In this document: positions 44,317 to 53,385 of the stretch, piece after piece
Position numbering within the stretch: position 1 is the stretch's first letter
Layout of the letters: each line of letters begins with the position of its first letter
Source of the DNA: Pseudomonadota bacterium
Lineage (GTDB): Bacteria; Pseudomonadota; Alphaproteobacteria; Rhizobiales; Hyphomicrobiaceae
Direction: 5' to 3'
Length of the DNA stretch: 64,000 nucleotides
NCBI GenBank assembly: GCA_023423275.1
Contig: JAFAFW010000110.1
Span: forward strand, 62,001-126,000
Notes under the pieces: model-generated
What the model saw: the letters and a program-made list of their open reading frames with translations, nothing else
What the model was told of the DNA's origin: nothing
Databases searched by the model: none
Made by a program: the position numbers and the translations under genes

Positions 44317-45237
44317 CTACACCTTCTCCACTTCAGGCCGACCGAGAATTCCAGACGGAAGAAAGATCAGCGTTATCGCCAAAATCGAGAACGCCGCGAC
44401 ATCCTTGTAATCAATAGAGAAATAGGCGGACCAAAGGACCTCGATCAGCCCGATCAGCAATCCGCCCAGCACCGCGCCGGGCAACGAGCCGATGCCGCCG
44501 AGCACCGCCGCGGTGAAAGCCTTGATGCCGGGTACGAAACCGTCAGCGAAGTTCACCACACCGTAGTAGACCATGTACATGACGCCCGCGACGGCGGCGA
44601 GCGCGGCGCCCATGATGAATGTGATCGAGATCGTCCGGTCGACGTCCACGCCAAGCAGCGATGCCATGCGCCGGTCCTGTTCGCAGGCCCGCTGTGCGCG
44701 GCCGAGTGGTGTCTTTTGAACCACGTACCAGAAGGCCGACAGGAGCACGACGGTCATAATCATGATGAGGATCTGCTTATAGGAGATCGTCACGGATCCG
44801 CCGCCGTTTCCGATGTTGAGGTGGATCACCTCGTTGAGCATCGGTGGCAGCGGCTTGTTACGCGGGCCCTGCAGCACCTGCACGAGGTTCATCAGAAAGA
44901 TCGACATGCCGATCGCAGAAATCAGCGGCGCCAGGCGAAACGAACCTCGCAACGGTCGGTAGGCGAGCCGCTCGATCGTCCAGCTCCACAGGGAGGTGAG
45001 AAACATCCCGGCCAGCAGCACGATCATCAGCGCCATCAGCAGCGAGCCCAGCCCGAGGACCTGCGTGAGGATCAGAAAGAAGATCAAAGCGATGAAGGTC
45101 GACACCATGAAGACATCGCCGTGCGCGAAGTTCACCATGCCGATGATACCGAAGACCATCGTGTATCCGATGGCGATCAACCCATAAATCGAGCCGAGTG
45201 TCAGGCCGTTGATGACCTGCTGGACAAAATATTCCAC
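44317..45237 (-). CDS. livH: Branched-chain amino-acid ABC transporter permease LivH
   Basis: A 306-residue permease. The GTG at 45237 with GGGGAG eight bases upstream gives VEYFVQQVINGLTLGSIYGLIAIGYTMVFGIIGMVNFAHGDVFM, the family N-terminus; an open frame of eight more codons is not typical. The coupling loop is TPLGRAQRACEQDRRMASLLGVDVDRTI around residue 195-220. First gene of the liv operon; only 90 bases separate it from the alanine dehydrogenase stop, so shared transcription is possible. Confidence 0.94.
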   Translation of the reverse strand: MEYFVQQVINGLTLGSIYGLIAIGYTMVFGIIGMVNFAHGDVFMVSTFIALIFFLILTQVLGLGSLLMALMIVLLAGMFLTSLWSWTIERLAYRPLRGSFRLAPLISAIGMSIFLMNLVQVLQGPRNKPLPPMLNEVIHLNIGNGGGSVTISYKQILIMIMTVVLLSAFWYVVQKTPLGRAQRACEQDRRMASLLGVDVDRTISITFIMGAALAAVAGVMYMVYYGVVNFADGFVPGIKAFTAAVLGGIGSLPGAVLGGLLIGLIEVLWSAYFSIDYKDVAAFSILAITLIFLPSGILGRPEVEKV

Positions 45238-45327
45238 TCGTCGCTCTCCCCTCCAGCCCACGAATAATTTGTAAGCGTGCCCGTCGCTACATCAAAGCCT
45301 GTTTTTGTTGCTGCTGTGCAGCATTTT

Positions 45328-46443
45328 TCAGCTTAGCGCACCCTCAGCCGGCACATACTCATAGCCGAGTGCTTCAGCCACGGGCGCGCAAGTTACCTTT
45401 CCATTCCAGATATTCAATCCATTGCGGAGATGTGCGTCGTCCTTGAGAGCGTGCTGCCAACCCTTTCCGGCCAGCGCGATCACGAACGGCAAAGTCGCAT
45501 TATTGAGGGCATGTGTTGAGGTCTTCGGTACGCCGCCAGGCATGTTGGCGACGCAGTAGTGAATGACGCCGTCGACGACGTAGGTCGGCTCGTCGTGTGT
45601 CGTGGGCCGCGAGGTCTCCGCACAACCGCCCTGGTCAATCGCCACGTCAACGATGACCGAACCGGCGCGCATGGTTTTCACGTGCTCGCGCGTGATCAGC
45701 TTCGGCGCCTCGGCACCGGGAATGAGCACCCCGCCAATCACGAGGTCAGCCTCTCTGAGATGGCGGTCGATGGCATCGCGTGTGGAATAGACAGTGTTCA
45801 AAGGCCGCCCAAAATGACTCCAAAGTCGACGCAGGACATCGACACTGCGATCGATCACCCAGACGTCGGCGCCCATGCCGAGCGCAATATGCACCGCATG
45901 TGTACCAACGACCCCGCCGCCCAGCACTACGACTTTCGCCGGATCGACTCCGGGAACGCCACCGAGCAGCACGCCATGGCCGCCGTGCGCCTTTTCCAGA
46001 AAGTAAGCCCCGGCCTGAACCGACATCCGCCCCGCCACTTCCGACATCGGCGCCAGCAGCGGCAATCCACCTGCCGGAGACGTCACGGTTTCGTAGGCGA
46101 TGCACGTTGCGCCGCTCTTTATGAGATCCGCTGTTTGCTCTGGATCGGGCGCGAGATGAAGATAGGTGAACAGCACCTGCCCGGGGCGCAGCATCCTGCG
46201 TTCGGCGGGCTGCGGCTCCTTCACCTTCACGATCATGTCGGCGCGCGCGAAAATCTCGGGAGCCCCCGCCGCGATCGTCGCCCCGGCGCGTTCGTAATCC
46301 GCATCGTCCATGCCGATTCCGGCGCCCGCATCGTGTTCGACGATGATCTGGTGGCCGAGTGCGGTGAGTTCGCGCACACTCGTTGGTGTCAGACCGACAC
46401 GGTATTCGCGGACCTTGATCTCCCTGGGCACGCCGATCAGCAT
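45328..46443 (-). CDS. ald: Alanine dehydrogenase
   Basis: A 371-residue NAD-dependent enzyme interconverting alanine and pyruvate plus ammonium. The ATG at 46443 has GGGAGG six bases upstream. Motifs: MLIGVPREIKVREYRVGLTP with the pyruvate-binding Arg, ADMIVKVKEPQ with the catalytic Lys (~residue 75), TYLHLAPD with the His (~96), Rossmann VVVLGGGVVGTHAVHIALG near 170, and VDVAIDQGGCAETSRPTTH. It precedes the amino-acid importer operon. Such genes are often Lrp-regulated; I cannot identify an Lrp site. The divergent region holds a FixK-like box. Confidence 0.95.
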   Translation of the reverse strand: MLIGVPREIKVREYRVGLTPTSVRELTALGHQIIVEHDAGAGIGMDDADYERAGATIAAGAPEIFARADMIVKVKEPQPAERRMLRPGQVLFTYLHLAPDPEQTADLIKSGATCIAYETVTSPAGGLPLLAPMSEVAGRMSVQAGAYFLEKAHGGHGVLLGGVPGVDPAKVVVLGGGVVGTHAVHIALGMGADVWVIDRSVDVLRRLWSHFGRPLNTVYSTRDAIDRHLREADLVIGGVLIPGAEAPKLITREHVKTMRAGSVIVDVAIDQGGCAETSRPTTHDEPTYVVDGVIHYCVANMPGGVPKTSTHALNNATLPFVIALAGKGWQHALKDDAHLRNGLNIWNGKVTCAPVAEALGYEYVPAEGALS

Positions 46444-46536
46444 GTAATGCCTCCCGCTTTCGTTTCTGTTCTCCGAATGCAGTGCAATCCGCCGAGCGTG
46501 GCGGACAGTATACTCCATCCGTCGAACGTTGCCTGC

Positions 46537-46550
46537 TTGATACCGGTCAA
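46537..46550. promoter_or_regulatory. FixK/FNR-type box
   Basis: TTGATACCGGTCAA matches TTGA-N6-TCAA exactly and the FNR form TTGAT-N4-ATCAA with one mismatch. It lies in the 239-base divergent region, 133 bases before the universal stress protein start and 94 before the alanine dehydrogenase start. Universal stress genes are classic FixK/FnrL targets under low oxygen in rhizobia. Confidence 0.65.
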
Positions 46551-46682
46551 AGCTCGTCGCCCTGTGCGGTTGTTACATGCTTCGCTCAAGGCGACATGTC
46601 CGCATGCGCCGCACCCGAGGCTTGCAGCGGGAGCAGCGGATGATCACATGATTTCGCAGCCGCCCAGCAGAGGAGCACAAAC

Positions 46683-47123
46683 GTGTATAAGCACCTTCTT
46701 CTTCCGACTGATGGATCAGAATTCTCCGAGCGGGCCGCCCTCTACGGCGTCAATCTGGCGAAAGAAATCAACGCCCGAGTCACCGTGATTACGGTTTCTG
46801 CTCCCTGGCAAGCCATTGCCATCGGGGAGATCGCAGTGGCGATCCCCGAGGCCGATTACGAAACTCGTTCGGACACCAACGCGAACGCCTTCCTGGCCAA
46901 GATCAGCAACGCCGCCCAGGCCGCTCAGGTGCCGTGCACGACTGTGCACGTTCGCGACCCCAATCCCTATGAGGCGATCATCTCGGCTGCGAATTCGAAT
47001 GGCTGCGATCTGATCGTCATGGGTTCGCACGGACGGCGGGGACTGACAGGCTTCCTGCTCGGCAGCGAGACGATGCGCGTTCTCACGCATAGCAAACTGC
47101 CGGTTCTCGTCTATCGGGAGTAG
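46683..47123 (+). CDS. Universal stress protein, UspA family
   Basis: A 146-residue single-domain USP. It begins YKHLLLPTDGSEFSERAALYGVNLA and ends with the nucleotide-binding G-2x-G-9x-G(S/T) motif as GSHGRRGLTGFLLGSET plus KLPVLVYRE, so it is the ATP-binding type. The GTG start has GAGGAG seven bases upstream. The FixK-like box in front suggests low-oxygen induction. It ends eight bases from the convergent site-2 protease gene. Confidence 0.93.
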   Translation: MYKHLLLPTDGSEFSERAALYGVNLAKEINARVTVITVSAPWQAIAIGEIAVAIPEADYETRSDTNANAFLAKISNAAQAAQVPCTTVHVRDPNPYEAIISAANSNGCDLIVMGSHGRRGLTGFLLGSETMRVLTHSKLPVLVYRE

Positions 47124-47130
47124 CACGCAC

Positions 47131-48210
47131 TCACCTCTGCCGGGCGCGACCCACCATCATCATTTCAGCGAAGTTCTCCGGTGTGATGAAGCCGGAGAGA
47201 CGCTGGTCGGGGTCGGCCACGGCGACGGCGTGGGCCCGCTTTTCCTGCAGGATCTGGATGACGTTCTCCAGACAGGCAGAGCCGGTGACGACGGGAATCT
47301 CCTTCTCCATGAACTCGGCGACCGGCGTTCCCCCGCCGCGTTCGCGCAACACTTCGATCAAGCCGTCTCGCGTGACGATGCCCTGCAACCGGGACTCGGC
47401 ATCAACGACCGGAAACTCCTGCTGTGTCGTCCGCAACAAGAGCGCGGCCGCGTCATCGGCCGTGGATTGAGGTTGCAGTTTCTCGAAGTTGGTGATCATG
47501 GCGTCGCGCGCCAGGAACCCGCGCGCCAGCGACCGCATCTCGACGAACTGACTTTCCGCAGTCGCGGCCAGATAAACGAATACCGCGATCAGGACGAGCA
47601 GCGGATTGCCCATCAATCCCAGCAACCCCAGGAAAATCGCAAAGACTTGCCCGACGAAGGCCGCCATGCGCGTGGCCTTCACGAAGCCGAAACGCATCGC
47701 CAGCAAAGCCCGCAAGACACGGCCGCCATCCATCGGAAAGGCCGGAATTAAGTTGAACACGACCAGGACGACGTTGGCCATGGCGACGCGCGCCAGCATG
47801 TTCGTGCCGGGATCCTGCAGGAAATCGAGGTCACCGGGATTGAGGCGCGTGCCCAGGATCAGCAGCAGACCGAGGGCGATCACGACATTGACGGCCGGCC
47901 CTGCCAGCGCAACCACAACTTCCTGGCTGGGCTTTTCCGGCATCCGTTCGAGGCTCGCCAGACCACCTATCGGCAGCACTGTCACGGTGGGTGTCCGGAT
48001 ACCGTAGCGCCGCGCCGCGAAGACGTGGCCGAATTCGTGGAGAACGACGCAGAGAAACAGAAGCAGGATGAACACAATCGCGGAGACCGCTGATTGTGGA
48101 CCTGACCGCATCCATTGGACCGCACCGAACCAGACCAGCAACAGCAGGAAGGTCAGGTGGATGCGAACCTCGGTGCCGGCGACGGTGAGCAGCCGGAATG
48201 ACCAAGCCAT
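47131..48210 (-). CDS. Site-2 protease family (M50) metalloprotease with two CBS domains
   Basis: A 359-residue intramembrane protease. The HExxH zinc motif is H58-E-F-G-H62 inside a hydrophobic helix, and the second motif is FPMDGGRVLRAL with Asp161. The N-terminus has the two-helix core and PIGGLASLER in between. Residues ~235-355 are a CBS pair (SLARGFLARDAMITNFEKLQP and TPVAEFMEKEIPVVT), which can bind adenine nucleotides. This is the SpoIVFB-like, not RseP-like, branch: no PDZ. It would cleave membrane-bound regulators in an energy-dependent way. Convergent with the universal stress gene. Confidence 0.92.
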   Translation of the reverse strand: MAWSFRLLTVAGTEVRIHLTFLLLLVWFGAVQWMRSGPQSAVSAIVFILLLFLCVVLHEFGHVFAARRYGIRTPTVTVLPIGGLASLERMPEKPSQEVVVALAGPAVNVVIALGLLLILGTRLNPGDLDFLQDPGTNMLARVAMANVVLVVFNLIPAFPMDGGRVLRALLAMRFGFVKATRMAAFVGQVFAIFLGLLGLMGNPLLVLIAVFVYLAATAESQFVEMRSLARGFLARDAMITNFEKLQPQSTADDAAALLLRTTQQEFPVVDAESRLQGIVTRDGLIEVLRERGGGTPVAEFMEKEIPVVTGSACLENVIQILQEKRAHAVAVADPDQRLSGFITPENFAEMMMVGRARQR

Positions 48211-48603
48211 CGGCGCTCCTCAAGCTGAGCCTCTGCCTGAGGCAGGAACGACAACCAATATGATCCAGTTCCAGCCCCGCTGAACCCGACTTCCGCCGAC
48301 GGCTGGCCCTGGTCCAGAGGGCTCCTGCAAACCCGCCGTTAACCATCCCATCTTCGTTCCCGCGCCAACCGATCATCCCTCGCGCTATCAAGAGCTTGCG
48401 CTGGCGGGCTCGCGCCGGTTCAGGGCCGCGCTTGTGCCGACGCGGGGCCTGACCGGCGAGAGCGGCAACCTCCCTCCGGTGCGACACTTCCGTCGGTGCT
48501 CTAGCGGCTGCCCACATTCTCCGTTACCGCGGGAACAGCCAGACCCGGCGTTCAAGGCCTAGGGTCGGAGTAATATAAGAGTGATCATGAGGCCTTGAGT
48601 GCC
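48211..48603. other. Intergenic region, no gene recognised
   Basis: Roughly 390 bases upstream of both the divergent site-2 protease and the HAD phosphatase genes. I find no convincing gene or tRNA. A short GCCTC/GAGGC inverted repeat near 48225-48240 lies just beyond the protease start. The rest is mixed-composition sequence. Confidence 0.4.
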
Positions 48604-49350
48604 ATGCCGACCGCAGTTCAGCCCAGCCGCACGCCCGGTGCCCTGCCGATTGACGTTTTCGTAGACTTCGACGGCACCATTGCGCCGGATGATGCCACGG
48701 ATTCCCTTCTCGCCCGCTTCGCCGACCCGTTCTGGCAGGAGATCGAGACCGAATGGCAGTCGGGGAAAATCACCTCGGCGGAGGCCATGGACCGCCAGAT
48801 CCGCCTGATCCGCGCGACGCCTGAGCAGATCGCCGAGTTCATCAAGGGCATCGGCGTCGACCCGGGATTCCCGGAATTCGTCGACCTGTGCCAAGCGTAT
48901 GGTGCGCGCGTGACTGTCGTCTCCGACGGCATGGACTTGCTGGTTGGTTCCGTCCTGCGCGCGGCCGGTCTCGACCTCCCGTTTCGGGCGAACAAGCTGG
49001 AGTGGCAGGGCGGCGACCGCTGGTTATTGCGTTTCCCCTATCGCAAGTCCGATTGCCGGATGCGCATGGGCAACTGCAAGTGCTCACACGGCAATTTCAC
49101 CAGCATCGGCGCCAACGTGATGGTGGGTGACGGCCGCTCGGACTTCTGCATCGCCGAGCGCTGCGATCTGATCCTGGCCAAGACCAACCTGATCAAGCAT
49201 TGCCGTCAGAATGGCATCGATCATGTGCCGATCACGGGCTTTGCAGAAGCCAATGTGGCGATGCGTGATTGGCTGACCCGAGGGCCGAACCTTCAGCGGC
49301 ACACGGCCGGACGGACCAAGTCAGCCACGGTGCCGCCCGCGGCGATCTGA
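48604..49350 (+). CDS. HAD-superfamily phosphatase, MtnX-like (HAD-IB)
   Basis: A 248-residue hydrolase. The nucleophile motif is VFVDFDGTIAPDD (Asp at about residue 20, general acid two on), motif II VTVVSDGMDL, and motif IV GANVMVGDGRSDFCIAERCDL. The pattern of small cap insertion and GDGRSD fits MtnX / phosphoserine phosphatase-like HAD-IB enzymes; MtnX acts in methionine salvage. I use ATG 48604; a TTG three codons earlier is possible. The next gene is convergent, nine bases away, so context gives no hint of substrate. Confidence 0.8.
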   Translation: MPTAVQPSRTPGALPIDVFVDFDGTIAPDDATDSLLARFADPFWQEIETEWQSGKITSAEAMDRQIRLIRATPEQIAEFIKGIGVDPGFPEFVDLCQAYGARVTVVSDGMDLLVGSVLRAAGLDLPFRANKLEWQGGDRWLLRFPYRKSDCRMRMGNCKCSHGNFTSIGANVMVGDGRSDFCIAERCDLILAKTNLIKHCRQNGIDHVPITGFAEANVAMRDWLTRGPNLQRHTAGRTKSATVPPAAI

Positions 49351-49358
49351 TCACCCGG

Positions 49359-51248
49359 TCAGCGACGGGGCATACCCGGTGGCCGGGCCAAGCGCGCCTG
49401 TGCCGCCAGGCGGATCGGCGCGTTGGTGGCGCCGAAGCCCTTGTAGCCGCGGCGTTCCACGATCTCGAAGAAGAACCGTTCCTCAAAGCTCTGCGTATAG
49501 ATCTGCAGGTATTCCGCACCGCCTTCGCGATCGTACAGGATATTCTCCGCACGGAGCCGGTCGAGTTCGCTCGCCGGGAGATCCCAGCGCGCCTCGAGGT
49601 CGTCGTAGTAATTCTCCGGGATCGGCAGCAGATCGACACCGTTGGCCCTGAGGCGGGCGGCCGTCGCGTGGATGTCGTTCGTCGTAAACGCGATGTGCTG
49701 TACGCCCGAGCCGAAAAATTCCGACACGAACCGCGACGAAAGCGTGCGGCTCGACTGGGAAGCGTTGAGCACGATCCTCAGGCCGCCATCCTCGGTCTGA
49801 ACGACCTGGCTGCGAACGATACCGCCGGGGTCGATGACATCCTGCTCGGTGGTTTTCTGCACGTCGAGGAGCGACGTATAGAACAGCAGCCATGACAGCA
49901 TCTCTTCATACTGCATCGACTGCGAAATATGGTCGACCGAGATGAGGCCGGCTTCGCGATCAGCCTCACCGCCCCCGATGGACTTGAACTCGATGTCCCA
50001 TACCCGCGCCAGGTCGCTGGCCGCGTCGGTAAAGTAGATCAGACTGCCTTCAAGTCCGCGAACGGCGGGAATTTCAAGCTCACCAGGACCGACCGCCTGC
50101 CGGAACGGCTTGTCGAGCAGCTTCTGCGCACGATCGAGCGTCTTGGCGGCATCGTCGACCTTGAGCCCGATCGCGCAGACGGACGTGCCGTGCGTGATGT
50201 TGAAGGAATGCGCAAAACCTTCCTTCTCGGTGTTCAAGACGAGGTTGATGTCGCCCTGCTGCCAACGCGCCACCGACTTCGACTTGTGCTGACCCGTCTT
50301 GCTGAACCCCAGTCCGCTCAGGACCCGCTCGAACATCGGTGCCTGGGTCTCATCGACAGCGAATTCTATGAACTCGACACCCCGGCATCGGGACCGTGGC
50401 GGCAGCTCGGGGGCACCTGGAACCGGCACTCCGGTTTTTTGCCGGAGCTGATCGAGCATATAGAGCAACGCGCGCTGCCCGTCCGTTGCCACCATGCGCG
50501 CCGAGCCCGCGCGGAACTGGTCGTTGAAGATCTCGAGCGAGATGAGACCGTCGAAGCCGGTCGCCTGCAAAGCCTCCATGAACGGCATCAACGGCAGGTC
50601 GCCCTGCCCCGGCAGACAGCGGAAATGGCGACTCCACGAAAGGTAATCCATCTCCAGCCGAGGGGCGTCGGCGACCTGCACCAGGAAAATGCGGTCGCGC
50701 GGAATGGCGCGGATCGACTTCAGATCAATGTTGCGGACGAGTGTATGGAAGCTGTCGAGCACCAGACCGATCGCGGGGTGGTCCGCGCGGCGCACGACTT
50801 CCCACGCGTCGCGATGATCGTTGATATGGCGGCCCCAGGCCAACGCCTCGAAACCAACCCGCAGTCCTCTCTTGGCCGCGCGCTCCCCCAACTCGTGCAG
50901 GTCGGCCGCGGCGCGATCGATCCCGCCAAGCGCGTCCGGCGAGATGTTGCTGCAGACCAGCAGCAGATCGCAGCCAAGTTGCTGCATCAGATCGAACTTG
51001 CGCTCGGCGCGCGCAAAGGCCCGTCCATGCTGCGGCTCCGGCATGCCCTCGAAATCACGGAACGGCTGGAACGTAACGGCTTTCAGCCCCAGGCCTTCGA
51101 TCATCTCGCGCACGTCCGAAGTCGTGCCGCTGAACGACAGCAGGTCGTTTTCGAAGATTTCGACACCCTTGAACCCTGCAGCCGCGATGGCTTCGAGTTT
51201 CTCGTTGAGAGCGCCGCTCAGGCAAACAGTGGCGATTGCGGTCTGCAT
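49359..51248 (-). CDS. quiC: Fused 3-dehydroshikimate dehydratase (sugar isomerase-like) / 4-hydroxyphenylpyruvate dioxygenase-like protein
   Basis: A 629-residue two-domain protein. Residues ~1-275 are an AP-endonuclease-2 TIM barrel (GFKGVEIFENDLLSF, FEALAWGRHINDHRDAW, IGLVLDSFHTLVRN, FLVQVADAPRLEMDYLSW) as in AsbF/QuiC dehydroshikimate dehydratases. Residues ~290-610 are two VOC modules as in HPPD, with the iron triad present: His in VDHISQSMQYEEM, His in GVQHIAFTTND, Glu in FFFEIVERRGYKGFG. Known: QuiC1 of Pseudomonas makes protocatechuate from dehydroshikimate and has the same fusion, where the HPPD-like half is not needed for the dehydratase. GGAGG lies four bases before the ATG. It stands alone. 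Confidence 0.9.
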   Translation of the reverse strand: MQTAIATVCLSGALNEKLEAIAAAGFKGVEIFENDLLSFSGTTSDVREMIEGLGLKAVTFQPFRDFEGMPEPQHGRAFARAERKFDLMQQLGCDLLLVCSNISPDALGGIDRAAADLHELGERAAKRGLRVGFEALAWGRHINDHRDAWEVVRRADHPAIGLVLDSFHTLVRNIDLKSIRAIPRDRIFLVQVADAPRLEMDYLSWSRHFRCLPGQGDLPLMPFMEALQATGFDGLISLEIFNDQFRAGSARMVATDGQRALLYMLDQLRQKTGVPVPGAPELPPRSRCRGVEFIEFAVDETQAPMFERVLSGLGFSKTGQHKSKSVARWQQGDINLVLNTEKEGFAHSFNITHGTSVCAIGLKVDDAAKTLDRAQKLLDKPFRQAVGPGELEIPAVRGLEGSLIYFTDAASDLARVWDIEFKSIGGGEADREAGLISVDHISQSMQYEEMLSWLLFYTSLLDVQKTTEQDVIDPGGIVRSQVVQTEDGGLRIVLNASQSSRTLSSRFVSEFFGSGVQHIAFTTNDIHATAARLRANGVDLLPIPENYYDDLEARWDLPASELDRLRAENILYDREGGAEYLQIYTQSFEERFFFEIVERRGYKGFGATNAPIRLAAQARLARPPGMPRR

Positions 51249-51458
51249 GGAGCCTCCTCACCCAGACGCAGAGTTTCCGCCAAGTCGCGAGCGGAGAAAA
51301 GGGGGATGCTTGTATGCTGGGCGAGAAAATGCCGGGCTTTCCTCATTGGTGCCCGGGATACGGGACAAAAGTCGGAGAGTGAGGCTTCCCGGTCCTAGCG
51401 TGGCCAAGGGCGGAATGCTCTAGTTCGTCCCTGCCTAGGTTCACGGAGGTCTCCCGGC

Positions 51459-51722
51459 ATGACACGTACGCTGGCAGTCCTGGCGCTGGCTCTCTCTACG
51501 GCGTTGGCGCCGAGCGCGCTGATGGCGCAGGCAACATCCAAAGCGCCTGCACAGAAAACCGCCGCACAGAAATTGAAAGTCGGCAAGGACGAGAAAGTCT
51601 GCAGCTACCGGTTTTCCAGTGGTGAACTCAGAAAATGGGTGTGCAAGAAGGAGCTGCCCTGCTGCGCCTGGGACGCCATTTCCTACGTCAAGTGCGGTTC
51701 GACCTTCACGGGCTGCCTGTAG
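51459..51722 (+). CDS. Small secreted Cys-rich protein
   Basis: An 87-residue protein. GGAGG nine bases before the ATG, signal peptide TRTLAVLALALSTALAPSALMAQ, then a Lys/Ala linker (AQKTAAQKLKVGKDEK) and a compact tail with six cysteines: VCSYRFSSGELRKWVCKKELPCCAWDAISYVKCGSTFTGCL. The even number and spacing imply disulphides and periplasmic or secreted location. I know no family with this tail; similar Rhizobiales short exported proteins are of unknown role. Confidence 0.65.
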   Translation: MTRTLAVLALALSTALAPSALMAQATSKAPAQKTAAQKLKVGKDEKVCSYRFSSGELRKWVCKKELPCCAWDAISYVKCGSTFTGCL

Positions 51723-51766
51723 CAGCCTTCATCCAATTGCGGTCGGCTGGGATCTGATCGGTTGGA

Positions 51767-51925
51767 TCGCCGGAAGACCCATCCCACCGCGTCGGGGAGG
51801 GAGGTGTGTGGCGGTGCGGCAGCACAGGCCTTCCGGCGAATCGGACGCTCACCGCCGCTTGGCAGCGAGCAAGTTGAACTTAAAGGGTCGGGCGGTAGAG
51901 AAGCGGGGGTTCCCCACCGCCCGAC
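51767..51925. ncRNA. Candidate structured RNA or nested-hairpin element, class unknown
   Basis: In a 709-base stretch without a gene, three perfect inverted repeats occur: TCGCCGGAAG (51767-51776) with CTTCCGGCGA (51830-51839), enclosing CACCGC (51785-51790) with GCGGTG (51811-51816), and GTCGGGCGGT (51887-51896) with ACCGCCCGAC (51916-51925), the latter enclosing GGGG/CCCC. The strand cannot be decided. I compared by eye with 6S, SRP, RNase P and tmRNA hallmarks and saw no match. It could be an unrecognised small RNA or degenerate repeats. Confidence 0.4.
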
Positions 51926-52431
51926 TCGGGAATCGACAGGCAGCCGTTCCCCGAGACAAGTGCCTTCGGGACGATGCCTGGCGACGAGATTACCGTTCGC
52001 CGCGCAGGCTTCTGCCCAAGAGCGTTCATGAACCAGTCCTGATTGTCTCCCCCTCAGGTGCCAGTCCGTAAGACTTCGCACGTCACCGGAGATATCGTAG
52101 TGCCCCCCGTGGGCTCTTCCGAACGAGCCCGGCTAGCCTCGGTCGGTGAAGTGATTTCGCCTGCGGAACTTGGACTGAGCGTGGCCGGTCCGCGGCTGAA
52201 TTGTGACTGGACTGATCAACTTCCCTGCAACATACAGAAACAATTGCTCATCCGCCGTGGTCAGCCTATTGCCAAGTTGGAAGGAACTGCGGCGCTGCTT
52301 TGTCCATTTTGGCCATGGAATAAAGCCCTCTGCAGCCGGCGTCTCATCCGTGCACAGGACATTCGCATCTATCGACAAATCCGATATGACGGCGATACTG
52401 AAGCGTCGCTCTCATGATAGGCCTCGATACG
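51926..52431. other. Intergenic region, no gene recognised
   Basis: About 500 bases from the hairpin region to the PhzF gene. Frames exist but have no family resemblance, signal or codon bias, so I call none. Base composition drops somewhat in G+C toward 52200-52420. Confidence 0.4.
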
Positions 52432-53340
52432 ATGCAGCTCGACTTCCATACGCTCGACGTCTTCACCGAGACCCCGTTCAGCGGCAACCCCCTCGCTGTT
52501 GTGCATAATACCGAGGCGCTCTCCACCGATCGGATGCAGACCATCGCGCGCGAATTCGGGCTTTCCGAAACTGTATTCGTGCAACGCCCTGTCAATCTGA
52601 CCCACTCCGCCAAGATTCGGATTTTCACACCGACTGCCGAATTGCCGTTCGCGGGACACCCAACGGTCGGCACGGCCATCCTGCTCGCGGAATTGCGATC
52701 GCAGGGCTCGGGCGCCACCGGCGATTCCATCGTCGCACTGGAAGAAAATATCGGCCCGGTACGGGTCGGCGTGCGCTTCCGGCAAGGAGAAGCAGCTTTT
52801 GCCGAATTCGATGCTCCGAAATTGCCGGAGGATGCCGGAACCGCCCCTGCCACCGATCAGCTCGCCGCCGCGCTCAGCCTGTTGCCGCGTGAAATCGGCT
52901 TCGCCAATCACAAGCCGACCCGTTTCAGCGCCGGGAACAGCTTCACGTTCGTTCCCGTCTCTTCTCTGCAGGCCATGGCCAGGGCGACCGTTAATCCTCA
53001 GCACTGGCAGGCGATCGCGGCGCAGGGTGTCATCGGCGTGTTTCTCTATTGCAGCGACACCGTGCAGAGCGCGTCGAGCTATCACGCGCGCATGTTCGCA
53101 CCGGCCATGGGCGTGACCGAAGATCCCGCAACCGGTTCGGCCGCTGTGAGTTTCGCCGGCGTGATCCAGCGGTTCGACACACCGCCGGAGGGCAATCACA
53201 AGCGCATCATCGAGCAAGGTTTCGAGATGGGACGGCCGAGCTTGATCACGCTGTCCATAGACGTCGGCGGCGGCCAGCTGCAGAATGTCCGGATCGGCGG
53301 CCATGCGGTCCGCATCACGGAAGGCCGGATCAGCGTCTAG
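52432..53340 (+). CDS. PhzF-family isomerase/epimerase-like protein
   Basis: A 302-residue two-lobed protein of the diaminopimelate-epimerase fold. It begins QLDFHTLDVFTETPFSGNPLAVV, the typical PhzF start, and keeps the catalytic Glu in EFGLSETVFVQ (~residue 46). FTPTAELPFAGHPTVGTA is the second signature and VTEDPATGSAAVSFAGVI the third. I choose ATG 52432 over 52414 because the family starts there; neither has a strong ribosome site. Substrate is unknown; outside phenazine pathways these are common uncharacterised paralogues. The small ATPase gene is convergent. Confidence 0.88.
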   Translation: MQLDFHTLDVFTETPFSGNPLAVVHNTEALSTDRMQTIAREFGLSETVFVQRPVNLTHSAKIRIFTPTAELPFAGHPTVGTAILLAELRSQGSGATGDSIVALEENIGPVRVGVRFRQGEAAFAEFDAPKLPEDAGTAPATDQLAAALSLLPREIGFANHKPTRFSAGNSFTFVPVSSLQAMARATVNPQHWQAIAAQGVIGVFLYCSDTVQSASSYHARMFAPAMGVTEDPATGSAAVSFAGVIQRFDTPPEGNHKRIIEQGFEMGRPSLITLSIDVGGGQLQNVRIGGHAVRITEGRISV

Positions 53341-53385
53341 CGCGTCCATGGCTCGCATTCCGCGCTCGGCGACAATTCAGAAGCT

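Noticed and set aside
45309..45323. GCTGC-TGT-GCAGC hairpin between alanine dehydrogenase and livH
   Set aside because: The T-rich side is on the plus strand, where no gene precedes it; for the minus-strand genes it has no terminator tail.
51683..52081. Minus-strand frame across the hairpin region near 51.8 kb
   Set aside because: Low-complexity translated sequence with the stems running through it; no protein-like features.
52043..52417. 124-residue open frame upstream of PhzF
   Set aside because: No ribosome site, no family resemblance, no signal or codon preference; the next gene has its own start.
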